64,000 nucleotides of DNA, from the NCBI RefSeq assembly GCF_003703395.1, contig NZ_RDQN01000001.1:310001-374000 (forward strand), given 5' to 3'. This document shows, one piece after another, positions 48,049 to 60,458 of the stretch; position 1 is the stretch's first letter; each line of letters begins with the position of its first letter. The stretch is from Pseudoxanthomonas spadix (GTDB lineage: Bacteria > Pseudomonadota > Gammaproteobacteria > Xanthomonadales > Xanthomonadaceae). A program made the translations under genes and the position numbers. Under the pieces are notes generated by a model. It had not been told where the DNA came from. It saw only the letters and a program-made list of their open reading frames with translations, and did no database searches.

Positions 48049-48082
48049 CGTGGGCGTTTGCCTGAAGGCGTGGTCGTTGCGG

Positions 48083-48697
48083 TCACGCGCCCAGCCATCC
48101 GCGGGCCGCCTGGACCATCGCCTTGCGTGAGAACACAAAGTCCCACAGGCTGCCGCCCAGCTGCCGCCACAGCACCGCCGCGCGTACCGCGGCCAGCAGG
48201 ATCGCACGGATTTCCGAGACCACGCCCGGCTGGGCCAGGTAATGCGGATTGCCCTGGACCATCACCCGCGGGCGCAGGCGGCTGATGGTGTCGGCGTAGA
48301 GCGTGCCCAGCGCCATCAGCACATCCGGATGGGTGCTGCCGCGTTCGCTGGCCTGCGGTGCGATCGCCTCCAGTCCGCCGCTGACAGCCTTGACGGTATC
48401 GGTTTCGCGGATGAAGCGGCGCTCGACCTGCAGCACGGCCATCGCCAGGCGCGGCAGGGACGGGTCCTTGTTCTCGCCGCCGAAGTAGTCGCGGACCAGG
48501 CGAAGCCCGGGCCCCAGGTTGGCGGCGCGGCCGTAGACCGCCTCGGTGGTCGCTGCGTCCATGCGGAACACGCTGTCCAGCACCGTGCCGGCTGCGCTGT
48601 TGTCCGACTGGCCGGTTTCGGCGATGCGCCGCACCTGGGCCAGGGCCTGGGCCAGCGCGGCCAGCGCCAGCACGCGTTCGGGCAGGGGCGCGCTCAC
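48083..48697 (-). CDS. hflD: High frequency lysogenization protein HflD homologue
   Basis: A 204-residue, mostly helical protein of the HflD (DUF489) family, with the conserved [11 protein letters not shown] start and [17 protein letters not shown]-terminal helix. E. coli HflD associates with the membrane and was found through its effect on lambda CII. The start is GTG at 48697, overlapping the mnmA stop as GTGA. The order nudJ-mnmA-hflD is the same as in E. coli, where purB follows. Confidence 0.92.
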   Translation of the reverse strand: MSAPLPERVLALAALAQALAQVRRIAETGQSDNSAAGTVLDSVFRMDAATTEAVYGRAANLGPGLRLVRDYFGGENKDPSLPRLAMAVLQVERRFIRETDTVKAVSGGLEAIAPQASERGSTHPDVLMALGTLYADTISRLRPRVMVQGNPHYLAQPGVVSEIRAILLAAVRAAVLWRQLGGSLWDFVFSRKAMVQAARGWLGA

Positions 48698-49911
48698 GCC
48701 GCGCGCTCCTGCAGCCGCACTTCCAGCGGTGCATTGGTGCTGGCGATGACCGCCCCCCCGAGGCAGTCGTCGCCGTCATAGAGCACCACGGACTGTCCGG
48801 GGGTGACGGCGCGTTGCGGGCGTGCGAATTGGATATCCAGTGTTCCGTCCTCTTGTACGTGGACCGCGCAGGCCTCGGCGGCCTGGCGGTAGCGGGTCTG
48901 TGCGCTGCATTGCAGGCGCGCCGCCGGTGGGCTGCCGCCAATCCAGTGCATGGGCTCGCTGCGCAGCCGGGTGGACTGCAGGTAGGGGCTGGCCGTGTCC
49001 TGGTCGACGTAAAGCACGTTGCCCGCCACGTCCTTGCCGACCACGTACCACGGCGCGGCCGCGCGGCCACGCACGCCGCCGATGTTCAGGCCCTCGCGCT
49101 GGCCAAGGGTAAAGAAGAACACTCCCGGATGCTGACCGATGACCACACCGTCAGGGTCGCGCATCTCGCCGGTTCTTGCCGGCAGGTACTGGCCCAGGAA
49201 CTGGCGGAAATCGCGCTCGCCGATGAAACAGATCCCGGTCGAATCCTTCTTGTCGTGGACCGGCAGCCCGGCCTGCCGGGCAATGCCGCGCAGGTCCGGC
49301 TTGTGCAGGTGGCCGATCGGAAACAGCGTGGCCGCCAGCTGCTCCTGGCCCAGCTGATGCAGGAAATAGCTCTGGTCCTTGCCGGGGTCGGCGCCGCGCA
49401 GCAGGTGCCAGCGCGCCCGGCGCTGCTCGACCCGCGCATAGTGGCCGGTGGCGATCTTCTCCGCGCCCAGCGCGCGCGCGGCATCGATGAAGTGCTTGAA
49501 CTTCACCTCGCGGTTGCACAGCACGTCCGGATTGGGCGTGCGGCCAGCGGCATACTCGGCCAGGAAGTGGGCGAACACCCCATCCCAGTATTCCCTGGAG
49601 AAATCACGGAAGTGGAAGGGGATGCCCAGCCGCCCGCAGACCGCGACCGCGTCGCGGCGATCGTCCTCGGCCCGGCAGTTGCTGGCCGCTCTCGGGGCCC
49701 GACCGCCAGAGGCGGCGGGAGTGCCGGAAACGCCAGGTGCATCTTCCGGCCTGCCTTCAGCGCCACTCGCGCTGTCCTGCGCATCGCCACCGTCCGCCCA
49801 GTTCTGCATGAACAACCCGGCCACCGGCTCGCCAGCGCGCACCAGCTGCAGGGCGGCCACCGACGAATCCACGCCGCCGGACACGCCCACCACGATCCGC
49901 GGCGTGCTCAT
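48694..49911 (-). CDS. mnmA: tRNA-specific 2-thiouridylase MnmA
   Basis: A 405-residue enzyme that thiolates U34 of tRNAs for Lys, Glu and Gln. The ATP-binding PP-loop [12 protein letters not shown] is at residues 9-20, the catalytic Cys132 in VLCNREVKF, and the second Cys in [10 protein letters not shown]. The protein is about 35 residues longer than E. coli MnmA (368); the extra residues are a Gly/Ala/Ser/Pro-rich insertion at about 43-78, between the NW and [12 protein letters not shown] segments. It overlaps nudJ and hflD by 4 bases each. Confidence 0.94.
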   Translation of the reverse strand: MSTPRIVVGVSGGVDSSVAALQLVRAGEPVAGLFMQNWADGGDAQDSASGAEGRPEDAPGVSGTPAASGGRAPRAASNCRAEDDRRDAVAVCGRLGIPFHFRDFSREYWDGVFAHFLAEYAAGRTPNPDVLCNREVKFKHFIDAARALGAEKIATGHYARVEQRRARWHLLRGADPGKDQSYFLHQLGQEQLAATLFPIGHLHKPDLRGIARQAGLPVHDKKDSTGICFIGERDFRQFLGQYLPARTGEMRDPDGVVIGQHPGVFFFTLGQREGLNIGGVRGRAAAPWYVVGKDVAGNVLYVDQDTASPYLQSTRLRSEPMHWIGGSPPAARLQCSAQTRYRQAAEACAVHVQEDGTLDIQFARPQRAVTPGQSVVLYDGDDCLGGAVIASTNAPLEVRLQERAA

Positions 49912-50369
49912 GCCAGCTGGCTCAGGGCCGAAAGCGGATAGCGCCGCCCGGCCAGGTAGTCGGCCACCACTCGCCACACCAGCGGGCTGCGATGGCGGGC
50001 GTGGGCCTTGTGCAGCTCGTCGGGCGTCATCCAGAGCGCGCGCACGATGCCTTGGTCCAGCGCCAGCGCCGGATCGTGCGATACCGGCTCGGCGGCAAAG
50101 GCAAAACGCAGGTAATGCCGGCCGGTCTGCGCCTTCCACTGGTAGGCGCCGACGAAATGGCGCAGGCGCACCGTCCAGGCGCTCTCCTCCCGGGTCTCGC
50201 GCAAGGCGGCGTCGAGCAGGCTTTCGTCCGGTTCCAGATGGCCGGCCGGCTGGTTGAGCACCAGCCGGCCTTCGGCGTGTTCCTCGACCATCAGCAGCTT
50301 GCCGCCGTGCGCCACGATGGTGGCCACGGTCGTGTCAGGTTGCCAGAGACGCGCGTTTTCGAACGTCAT
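49908..50369 (-). CDS. nudJ: NudJ-type Nudix hydrolase
   Basis: A 153-residue Nudix protein. The Nudix box is [20 protein letters not shown], complete for the catalytic Glu residues, with Ser in place of the last Gly. NudJ hydrolyses nucleoside tri- and diphosphates and hydroxymethylpyrimidine pyrophosphate. The ATG at 50369 starts [11 protein letters not shown], the usual N-terminus. It overlaps the mnmA start by four bases (ATGA). Confidence 0.9.
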   Translation of the reverse strand: MTFENARLWQPDTTVATIVAHGGKLLMVEEHAEGRLVLNQPAGHLEPDESLLDAALRETREESAWTVRLRHFVGAYQWKAQTGRHYLRFAFAAEPVSHDPALALDQGIVRALWMTPDELHKAHARHRSPLVWRVVADYLAGRRYPLSALSQLA

Positions 50370-50498
50370 CGCGGACGTGCCATCAGGAAGATCGGTCCGA
50401 TATTGGGACAGTTGCACATAAATCCCTTGCGCGTGCAGTGGCGGTGGGCGTTCTCATCGTGCAAATTGTGCGTGCGCAGACCCGGCCCGTCCAATCCG

Positions 50499-50510
50499 TA
50501 TAATTGTTCC
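50499..50510 (+). promoter_or_regulatory. Consensus -10 directly before clpS, suggesting a leaderless mRNA
   Basis: TATAAT at 50499-50504 is followed by six bases and then the clpS ATG. With normal spacing, transcription would start at the ATG. There is no Shine-Dalgarno. No matching -35 is seen at 16-18 bases. Confidence 0.5.
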
Positions 50511-50831
50511 ATGCCCCGTACCCCCCAACATGAGCACGAGCACGGCGTTCTGGTCGAAGCCGGCAAGCCGGAAGTCGTACCGCCGCCGCTCTATCAGGTC
50601 CTGTTGCTCAATGACGACTACACGCCGATGGATTTCGTCATCTCCGTGCTGCAGCAGTTTTTCAACATGGACCTGGAGAAAGCCACCCAGGTGATGCTGC
50701 ACGTGCACACCCGCGGCCGCGGCGTGTGCGGCGTCTACACGCGCGAAGTGGCAGAGTCCAAGGTGGCCCAGGTGAACGAGTTTTCCCGGATGAGCCAGCA
50801 CCCGTTACTGTGTACGATGGAACAAACCTGA
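50511..50831 (+). CDS. clpS: ClpS N-degron adaptor
   Basis: A 106-residue ClpS with the substrate-pocket sequence [16 protein letters not shown] and the [19 protein letters not shown] segment. It recognises N-terminal Leu, Phe, Trp or Tyr and delivers the protein to ClpA. clpA follows by 110 bases, and aat, the enzyme that adds such N-terminal Leu/Phe, lies 3 kb downstream. It may be translated from a leaderless mRNA. Confidence 0.96.
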   Translation: MPRTPQHEHEHGVLVEAGKPEVVPPPLYQVLLLNDDYTPMDFVISVLQQFFNMDLEKATQVMLHVHTRGRGVCGVYTREVAESKVAQVNEFSRMSQHPLLCTMEQT

Positions 50832-50941
50832 TCCCTTACCTCGCCCGGCCCACCGCCGGCTGAACACAGCAATCCAGACCCGCTGTGGAAATTCCCGCTA
50901 CAGGCCGCATATCGTTGGCAACAGCAGTTGGGAGCCATTCC

Positions 50942-53224
<2,283 letters not shown>

Positions 53225-53247
53225 TCCGGCCTCGCCTGAGGTAAGTG

Positions 53248-53277
53248 CGTGAAAGGCGGCGCAAGCCGCCTTTCACG
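53248..53277 (+). terminator. Strong hairpin after clpA (possible terminator)
   Basis: A perfect 13-bp stem with a GCAA tetraloop (arms 53248-53260 and 53265-53277), 24 bases past the clpA stop. The T run after it is missing, so efficiency as an intrinsic terminator is uncertain; it would also block 3' exonucleases. Confidence 0.55.
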
Positions 53278-53325
53278 TGTGTGGGCATCGGGCTGGAACA
53301 GGCGAGGGCGCGACATCGCCCAACG

Positions 53326-53348
53326 CAAAAAGGCAGCCAGGGCTGCCT
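53326..53348 (-). terminator. Terminator of infA
   Basis: On the minus strand, AGGCAGCC, 2-base loop region, GGCTGCCT, then five T. It lies 26 bases after the infA stop, between convergent clpA and infA. Confidence 0.85.
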
Positions 53349-53373
53349 CTCGTGAACGAGCCGCGCGGGCGGC

Positions 53374-53592
53374 TTATTTCATGCGGTAGGTGATGCGGCC
53401 CTTGGTCAGGTCGTAGGGCGTCATCTCGACCTTGACCTTGTCGCCGGTGAGGATGCGGATGTAGTTCTTGCGCATGCGGCCGGAGATGTGGGCGATGATT
53501 TCATGACCATTTTCCAGCTTCACCCGGAACATGGTGTTGGGCAGCGTCTCGGTGACGGCGCCTTCGAATTCAATTGAATCGTCTTTCGACAT
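53374..53592 (-). CDS. infA: Translation initiation factor IF-1
   Basis: A 72-residue OB-fold protein, the standard IF-1 length, containing [19 protein letters not shown] and [19 protein letters not shown]. It binds the ribosomal A site during initiation. The start at 53592 is fixed by the conserved N-terminus. The clpS-clpA/infA-aat neighbourhood is conserved in many gammaproteobacteria. It lies 88 bases after aat on the same strand and has its own terminator. Confidence 0.98.
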   Translation of the reverse strand: MSKDDSIEFEGAVTETLPNTMFRVKLENGHEIIAHISGRMRKNYIRILTGDKVKVEMTPYDLTKGRITYRMK

Positions 53593-53680
53593 GGAAGCCT
53601 GCTGGGAGTGCGGCAACGGAAAGCGCTGCCGGCGAAGCCGCGCATTATACCCCGCTGCGCTCGGTATCGCCAAATTTGCG

Positions 53681-54421
53681 TTAAACGCCTGCCAGCGTGG
53701 AGGCGGCAAGGTCGCCGATCCGGGCGGTCCAGGCCTGGGCAGGTGCGTCCAGCGCCACCTGCCGGTCAACCAGCGCCAGGAATCGCTCGCGCGGCCATTG
53801 CTCGGCGCCCATGCGGCGCAGGTGGTCGCTGTCGACCTGGGCATCGATCAGCGGCCAGCCCCATCCGGCCAGGATCCGCGCAAGCCCGGCGAGGGCTGCC
53901 TTGGAGCCGCCGGAAACCGCGCTGAACATGCTTTCGCCGAAAAACATCTGGCCGATGGCCACGCCGTAGATGCCGCCGACCAGCGCCTGGCCGTCCCAGA
54001 CCTCCAGCGAATGGGCATGGCCGAGGCGATGCAGGGCGGTATAGGCATCCAGCATCCGAGGCGTGATCCAGGTGCCGTCCTGGCCGGGTCGCGGCGCGTG
54101 GGCGCAGGCGCTCATCACCTGCGCAAAGGCGGTGTCGGCGCGCAACACCCAGTTGCTGGTGCGCAGCTGGCGCCGGAAGCGCGCACTCAGGTGCACGCGG
54201 TCGGTGCCGAACACGGTGCGCGGATCCGGCGACCACCACAGCAACGGCTGGCCCTGCGAGTACCAGGGAAACACGCCGGCGCGATAGGCGTTGAGCAGGC
54301 GCTGCGGCTCCAGGTCACCGCCGATCGCCAGCAACCCGTCCGGCTCACGCAGCGCCAGGCGTGGATCGGGGAAGGGCGCATCGGCCGAAGGATCCAGCAG
54401 GAACGGCAGCCGCCGGCGCAT
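53681..54421 (-). CDS. aat: Leucyl/phenylalanyl-tRNA-protein transferase
   Basis: A 246-residue Aat, with [21 protein letters not shown] at the N-terminus, the [11 protein letters not shown] motif and [17 protein letters not shown] in the catalytic core. It attaches Leu or Phe to proteins that start with Lys or Arg, creating the N-degron read by ClpS. It follows the GNAT-like gene by 9 bases, so they share an mRNA. Confidence 0.95.
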   Translation of the reverse strand: MRRRLPFLLDPSADAPFPDPRLALREPDGLLAIGGDLEPQRLLNAYRAGVFPWYSQGQPLLWWSPDPRTVFGTDRVHLSARFRRQLRTSNWVLRADTAFAQVMSACAHAPRPGQDGTWITPRMLDAYTALHRLGHAHSLEVWDGQALVGGIYGVAIGQMFFGESMFSAVSGGSKAALAGLARILAGWGWPLIDAQVDSDHLRRMGAEQWPRERFLALVDRQVALDAPAQAWTARIGDLAASTLAGV

Positions 54422-54430
54422 GCGCGCGGC

Positions 54431-55561
54431 TCAGTCCTGCGCGGCGCGGAACGGCGAGCGCCCGGCCAGCAGCTGCGCGTGTTCGCGCACCTCGGCGGTT
54501 TCTTGCGCGCACCAGCGGCGCAGGGCTTCGCGGAAACGCGCATCGGCGATCCAGTGCCGGCTGCGCACGAAGGTCGGCAGGAATCCGCGCGCGATCTTGT
54601 GCACGCCCTGGGCGCCGGGTTCGAAGCGGGCCAGGCCTTCGCGCAGGCAGTAGTCGATGCCCTGGTAGTAGCAAGTCTCGAAATGCAGACCGGGCAGGGT
54701 GGCATCGGCGCCCCAGTAGCGCCCGTAGAGGGCGTCGCCACCGCGCAGGCACAACGCACCGGCGACCGGCCGGCCTTCGAACTCGGCCAGGAACATCACC
54801 AGCGCGCGCGGCATGGACCGCGCCAGGTGGCGGATGAAATCCAGGGTCAGGGCCGGCGAATTGCCGTATTCGTGGAAGGTCTGCAGGTAGAAGCCATACA
54901 TCGCATCCAGGTCGTCGTCGCTGGCCTGATCGCCATGCAGCACCCGGAAGCACACCCCCGAGCGGGCCACCTTGGCCCGCTCCTGGCGGATGTTCTTGCG
55001 GTGCTTGTGGTCCATCGCACCCAGGAACGCGTCGAAGTCGTCCCAGCCGGCGGTGTTGTGCCATTGGTACTGCACGTCGGTGCGGGCCAGCCAGTCGGAA
55101 CCGAAGTCGGCATCCTCGGCTTCAGTGTGGAAATTGACGTGGGCCGAGGACAGGCCGTGCCGGCGCACGTGGTCGGTCATCGCCGCCAGCAGCCCCTGGC
55201 GGCCCTCGGCCGTGGCGGCCAGCAGGCGCGGACCGGTCACCGGCGAATACGGCACCGCGCACAGCCACTTGGGGAAATAATCCTCGCCGTAGCGTGCGTA
55301 GGCGTGCGCCCATGCATGGTCGAACACGAACTCGCCATGGGAATTGGCCTTGAGGTAACCCGCCGCCGCCGCGACCAGGCGTTCGCCCTCCCAGACGCTC
55401 AGGTGCTGCGGGGTCCAGCCCCAGTCGCTGCGCAGGCAGCCGGTGCGCTCCAGGCCGGACAGGAAGGCGTGACGAATGAACGGGTTGCGCCCGTCATGCA
55501 GGGCGTCCCAGGCTTCGGGCGCAATCGAGGACAACGAGGACAGGAGACGGATCTGGCACAT
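54431..55561 (-). CDS. GNAT-fold protein of the peptidogalycan/FemAB-like family (COG3146, DUF482)
   Basis: A 376-residue protein with the double-GNAT architecture of COG3146. Motifs include NPFIRHAFLSGLE near the start, HKHRKNIRQERAKV in the middle and FETCYYQGIDYCL toward the end. Members are annotated as putative N-acyltransferases; no substrate is established. Nine bases separate it from aat, and the pairing of this family with aat recurs in proteobacteria as far as I recall. The start is ATG at 55561. Confidence 0.8.
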   Translation of the reverse strand: MCQIRLLSSLSSIAPEAWDALHDGRNPFIRHAFLSGLERTGCLRSDWGWTPQHLSVWEGERLVAAAAGYLKANSHGEFVFDHAWAHAYARYGEDYFPKWLCAVPYSPVTGPRLLAATAEGRQGLLAAMTDHVRRHGLSSAHVNFHTEAEDADFGSDWLARTDVQYQWHNTAGWDDFDAFLGAMDHKHRKNIRQERAKVARSGVCFRVLHGDQASDDDLDAMYGFYLQTFHEYGNSPALTLDFIRHLARSMPRALVMFLAEFEGRPVAGALCLRGGDALYGRYWGADATLPGLHFETCYYQGIDYCLREGLARFEPGAQGVHKIARGFLPTFVRSRHWIADARFREALRRWCAQETAEVREHAQLLAGRSPFRAAQD

Positions 55562-55708
55562 CGAACGGTGATGCTACGGGCTCGGCTCGCGCAGGTCGAT
55601 GGTGATCGGCTTGAAACAGGCGAATCTGCAGCCGGCTCTGGCTCACGCGGGCAAGCCCTGCCAGGCCGAGCGTGTTGGAGCACGCGGCGTGCCTGGACGC
55701 CAAGCTTC

Positions 55709-55729
55709 GTCGGGCGGCCTCGACCCGCC
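55709..55729 (+). repeat. Degenerate GTAG-type REP unit
   Basis: The sequence GTCGGGCGGCCTCGACCCGCC resembles the REP units further right but has GTCG for GTAG and a broken stem. It is the first of five units in 55709-55966. The 436-base interval 55562-55997 holds nothing but these repeats. Confidence 0.55.
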
Positions 55730-55769
55730 AATGCCCGCCAGCATATTTCACCGCCCAACGCCAAGCTTT

Positions 55770-55846
55770 GTAGGGCGGGTCTTGACCCGCCACCCACTAC
55801 TCCGGCCGCTCCGTAAGCGAAAGCGGCGGGTCGAGACCCGCCTTAC
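55770..55846. repeat. REP doublet 1 (REPIN-like)
   Basis: Left unit, plus strand: GTAG at 55770 and an 8-bp stem GGCGGGTC/GACCCGCC with a TT loop. Right unit, minus strand: stem 55825-55842 with a GA loop, ending in GTAA instead of GTAG. Two inverted REP units within 77 bases can pair with each other as a long hairpin. GTAG-type REPs are typical of Stenotrophomonas and Xanthomonas and are moved by RAYT transposases, none of which is present here. Confidence 0.8.
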
Positions 55847-55862
55847 GGCGATGCCGAGCCTT

Positions 55863-55966
55863 GTAGGGGCGGGCCTTCTGGCCCGCCACCGCAAAACCCC
55901 GCTGCGCATGCGTGCACATTCCATACATGACCACGGCCGAAAGCGGCGGGTCGAGACCCGCCCTAC
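55863..55966. repeat. REP doublet 2 (REPIN-like)
   Basis: Left unit, plus strand: GTAG at 55863 and stem GGCGGGCC/GGCCCGCC with a TTCT loop. Right unit, minus strand: stem 55945-55962 with a GA loop and CTAC at 55963-55966 (GTAG on the minus strand). The right units of both doublets share the same 22 bases, including the flanking AAGC, so one probably derives from the other. Confidence 0.8.
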
Positions 55967-55997
55967 GCACCGCGCAGCCCGGTGCCTCCATTGCCGC

Positions 55998-56957
<960 letters not shown>

Positions 56958-57204
56958 TCAAAAAGTGGGGGTAAAAAGCGCGCAAGCCGATGCGTTCGGC
57001 CCGCTGCGGACGGTCCATAGAGTGGCTGCGCAGCCACGCCGAATCAAGGCGCGCCGATGGAATGCACCGGCCGCCGCCTGCTGGCCAGGGCGATTGCCGG
57101 CGGGACGGTCCACCGGCCGGCACGGCAGCTGACCTCGCTGAATTCCGCAGGCGATTCGTTTATTATCAAGTACTAACGAAATATTCCTGAGGTCTGATCC
57201 CAAG

Positions 57205-59571
57205 GTGGCAAAAGCGCTCCCGGAACGCGGCAAAGCCAAAGGCGCCCCTGCCGCGCGCCGCACCAGGCCGTCCTCCCCGCCCAATCCACGCCGCCAGCGG
57301 CTGTGGCGCGACCTGGCGCTGATCGTGATCGCGCCGGTGCTGCTGTACCTGCTGGCCTGCCTGTTCACCTATTCCCCGCAGGATCCCAGCTGGACCCAGG
57401 CCAGCAACCTGACCGCGCCGATCCACAACATGGGCGGCAAGGTCGGCGCGATCGTGGCCGACCTGCTGCTGGGCTTCTGTGGCTACATCGCCTTCCTGCT
57501 GCCGCTGATCCTGGGTGCAATCGCCTGGATCGCCCTGTTCGGCATGGACAAGGATGGCGATGGCGAATCCGATCTCGGTCCGGCACTGCGCCTGATCGGC
57601 ATGGTGGGCTTCCTGATCTCCTCGACGGGGCTGCTCTACGTCCGCCATGTCTCGGCGACGGATTTCTCCGCGGGACCTGGCGGCATCCTGGGTCGCCTGG
57701 TCGGTCGTTCGCTGACCATGCTGTTCGGCGAGCTGGGCGGGAACCTGTTCCTGCTGGTCCTGTTTCTGGTGTCGGTGACCCTGGGCACGGGGCTGTCCTG
57801 GTTCGCGCTGATGGAGCGGATCGGGCAGGGCGTGAGTGCCTTGCCGGGCCTGCTGCGCCGCAGCGGCAAGCAGGCCGAGGACTGGCAGAAAACCCGCGCC
57901 ATGCGCGAGCAGCGCGAGGAAGTGCGCAAGGTCGATGCAGTCAAGCAGGCCAAACGCGAGCCGGTCAGGATCGAGCCGCCAGTCGCGCCGGTGGTGGAAA
58001 AGAGCGAGCGCGCCAAGCGCGAGACCCAGATCCCGCTGTTCCATGGCACCGGCGCCACCGCCGACGGCCTGCCGCCGCTGGCGTTGCTGGATGATCCCAA
58101 GCCGCAGGCCATGGGCTATTCCGAGGAAACCCTGGAAACCCTGTCGCGGCAGATCGAGTTCAAGCTCAAGGATTTCCGCATCGAGGTGCAGGTGGTCGGC
58201 GCCTATCCGGGCCCGGTGATCACCCGCTTCGAGCTGGAACCGGCACCGGGGGTGAAGGTCAGCCAGATCAGCTCGCTGGACAAGGACATCGCCCGTGGCC
58301 TGTCGGTCAAGGCGGTGCGCGTGGTCGATGTGATTCCGGGCAAGTCGGTGATCGGCCTGGAGATTCCCAACACCAGCCGCGAGATGATCTATCTGTCCGA
58401 GCTGCTGCGTTCCAAGGAATACGACAAGTCGGCCAGTCCGCTGACCCTGGCGCTGGGCAAGGGCATCGCCGGCCAGCCGACCGTGGCCGACCTGGCGCGC
58501 ATGCCGCATCTGCTGGTGGCCGGCACCACCGGTTCGGGCAAGTCGGTGGCGGTCAACGCCATGGTCCTGAGCCTGCTGTACAAGGCCAGCCCGAAAGAGC
58601 TGCGGATGCTGATGATCGACCCGAAGATGCTGGAACTGAGCGTCTACGAGGGCATCCCGCACCTGCTGGCGCCGGTGGTCACCGACATGAAGGAGGCCGC
58701 CAACGGCCTGCGCTGGTGCGTGGCCGAGATGGAGCGCCGCTACAAGCTGATGAGCGCGGTGGGCGTGCGCAACCTGGCCGGCTTCAACAAGAAGGTCACC
58801 GACGCGCTCAACGCCGGCCAGCCGCTGATGGACCCGTTGTTCAAGCCCAACCCGGACCTGGACGAGATGCCGCGCCAGCTGGAGACGCTGCCGTTCATCG
58901 TGATCTTCATCGACGAATTCGCCGACATGATGATGATCGTCGGCAAGAAGGTCGAAGAACTCATCGCCCGCCTGGCGCAGAAGGCGCGCGCGGCCGGCAT
59001 CCACCTGATCCTGGCCACCCAGCGCCCGTCGGTGGACGTGATCACCGGCCTGATCAAGGCCAACATCCCCACCCGGATCGCCTTCCAGGTCAGCTCCAAG
59101 ATCGACTCGCGCACCATCCTGGACCAGTCCGGTGCCGAGACCCTGCTGGGCCATGGCGACATGCTGTACCTGCCGCCGGGCACCGCAATGCCCGACCGCG
59201 TGCATGGTGCATTCGTGTCCGACGAGGAAGTGCATCGGGTGGTCGAGCACCTCAAGGCCAGCGGACCGGTCGACTACCTCGAAGGGGTGCTGGAAGAAAT
59301 GCAGTCGATGGGCGAGGGGGTCATGGTCGGCCCGACCGGCTTGCCCGAATCCAACGGCGGTGGCGGTGACGAATCCGACCCGCTGTACGACGAGGCGGTG
59401 AAGATCGTCACCGAGACCCGCCGGGCGTCGATCTCCGGCGTCCAGCGCCGGCTCAAGATCGGCTACAACCGCGCCGCGCGCCTGGTCGAGGCGATGGAAG
59501 CGGCCGGCGTGGTCAGCCCGCCCGAGCACAATGGCGACCGCAGCGTGCTGGCACCGCCGCCGCCGCGCTGA
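57205..59571 (+). CDS. ftsK: DNA translocase FtsK
   Basis: A 788-residue FtsK starting with GTG at 57205. Four N-terminal membrane helices (about 35-210) anchor it at the septum; a short linker leads to the hexameric motor (Walker [14 protein letters not shown], Walker [10 protein letters not shown]) and the winged-helix gamma domain (about 725-785, with [21 protein letters not shown]) that reads KOPS and activates XerCD. The linker is much shorter than in E. coli (1329 residues). GAGG lies 12 bases before the GTG, so the exact start is uncertain. Confidence 0.95.
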   Translation: MAKALPERGKAKGAPAARRTRPSSPPNPRRQRLWRDLALIVIAPVLLYLLACLFTYSPQDPSWTQASNLTAPIHNMGGKVGAIVADLLLGFCGYIAFLLPLILGAIAWIALFGMDKDGDGESDLGPALRLIGMVGFLISSTGLLYVRHVSATDFSAGPGGILGRLVGRSLTMLFGELGGNLFLLVLFLVSVTLGTGLSWFALMERIGQGVSALPGLLRRSGKQAEDWQKTRAMREQREEVRKVDAVKQAKREPVRIEPPVAPVVEKSERAKRETQIPLFHGTGATADGLPPLALLDDPKPQAMGYSEETLETLSRQIEFKLKDFRIEVQVVGAYPGPVITRFELEPAPGVKVSQISSLDKDIARGLSVKAVRVVDVIPGKSVIGLEIPNTSREMIYLSELLRSKEYDKSASPLTLALGKGIAGQPTVADLARMPHLLVAGTTGSGKSVAVNAMVLSLLYKASPKELRMLMIDPKMLELSVYEGIPHLLAPVVTDMKEAANGLRWCVAEMERRYKLMSAVGVRNLAGFNKKVTDALNAGQPLMDPLFKPNPDLDEMPRQLETLPFIVIFIDEFADMMMIVGKKVEELIARLAQKARAAGIHLILATQRPSVDVITGLIKANIPTRIAFQVSSKIDSRTILDQSGAETLLGHGDMLYLPPGTAMPDRVHGAFVSDEEVHRVVEHLKASGPVDYLEGVLEEMQSMGEGVMVGPTGLPESNGGGGDESDPLYDEAVKIVTETRRASISGVQRRLKIGYNRAARLVEAMEAAGVVSPPEHNGDRSVLAPPPPR

Positions 59572-59693
59572 TGGGCAAGCAAGATGGCTGCGCGCCGTAT
59601 CAGGACCTGCAGGGTGGCTCCTGCGGCCAGAAGCTTCATGGCGAGCCATCCACGGTGCAGGCCAGCGCTGACCTTTCGCGGGCTGGGCGACGG

Positions 59694-59739
59694 CTGAATC
59701 CGCGCGCGGAGGCCCGCTGCCGGTCGCAGGCGGATTCAG
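59694..59739. other. Inverted repeat between ftsK and lolA
   Basis: CTGAATCCGC (59694-59703) and GCGGATTCAG (59730-59739) form a perfect 10-bp stem around a 26-base GC-rich loop, 123 bases after ftsK. No T run follows. The core CTGAATC is also in the hairpin at 3543, so it may be a recurrent structural sequence. Confidence 0.4.
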
Positions 59740-59785
59740 ACTGGACCGGTCACACTTGCCACATCGAAACATCAGGGGTTGCTGC

Positions 59786-60412
59786 ATGATCCGCACGTTC
59801 AAACTGGCCGTCCTGGGCACCGCGCTGCTGGCCGGCACCGCGCTGGCCGGCGCCCGCGACGAACTGGCCACCTTCACCAACGGCCTGAGGGGCCTGGAGG
59901 GGCAGTTCACCCAGAAGGTCTTCAATCCCAACGGTGGCTTGAAGGAAAGCTCCAGCGGTCGGGTGGCGCTGTCGGTGCCGGATCTGTTCCGCTGGGAGTA
60001 CGCCAAGCCCTATGAGCAGCTGATCGTGGCCGATGGCAAGAAGGTGTGGATCTACGACACCGACCTGGAGCAGGTCACCGTGCGTGAGCAGGGCAACGAG
60101 GCGCAGAACAGCCCGCTGGCCGCCTTGCTCAAGCCCAACGAGCTGGATGGCAGGTTCGATGTGTCCGAAGGCCCGGCCGAGCAGGGCCTGGACTGGATGA
60201 CGCTCACCCCCAAGCGCAATGACTCGGCCAGCGGCTTCGAAGTGGCCAGGTTGGGCTTCGCCGACGGGCAGCTGGTGCAGATGGACGTGATCGATGCCAC
60301 CGGCCAGCGCATCCAGGTGCATTTCGCCGGTTGGAAGCGCAACCCGGCCTTCGCCGCTGGCACCTTCACCTACAAGCCCGCCCCGGGCGTGGACGTGGTC
60401 GGCGGCGGCTGA
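59786..60412 (+). CDS. lolA: Outer-membrane lipoprotein carrier protein LolA
   Basis: A 208-residue periplasmic chaperone with a signal peptide (1-21). The half-barrel signature GLEGQFTQKVFNPNGGLKESSSGRVAL and FRWEYAKPYEQLIVADG are typical. It takes lipoproteins from the LolCD complex and delivers them to LolB. AGGGG precedes the ATG at 59786. The order ftsK-lolA-rarA-crcB is conserved in gammaproteobacteria. Confidence 0.95.
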   Translation: MIRTFKLAVLGTALLAGTALAGARDELATFTNGLRGLEGQFTQKVFNPNGGLKESSSGRVALSVPDLFRWEYAKPYEQLIVADGKKVWIYDTDLEQVTVREQGNEAQNSPLAALLKPNELDGRFDVSEGPAEQGLDWMTLTPKRNDSASGFEVARLGFADGQLVQMDVIDATGQRIQVHFAGWKRNPAFAAGTFTYKPAPGVDVVGGG

Positions 60413-60446
60413 TCGCCGCAGCCGTGGTGCCTGGCGTCGGGCCCGA

Positions 60447-60458
60447 TAGAATGATGCC
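60447..60458 (+). promoter_or_regulatory. -10 element directly before rarA, suggesting a leaderless mRNA
   Basis: TAGAAT at 60447-60452 is followed by six bases and then the rarA GTG. No Shine-Dalgarno is present. The geometry is the same as for clpS and tcdA. Confidence 0.4.

Noticed and set aside
45351-49070. A 1239-codon minus-strand open frame across acnB, hflD and mnmA
   Set aside because: It lies antisense to acnB and out of frame with mnmA and hflD, and has biased composition without any domain.
55709-55966. Possible CRISPR array
   Set aside because: Units alternate in orientation, spacing is uneven, units are 20-25 bases with GTAG ends, and no cas gene is near. They are REP hairpins.
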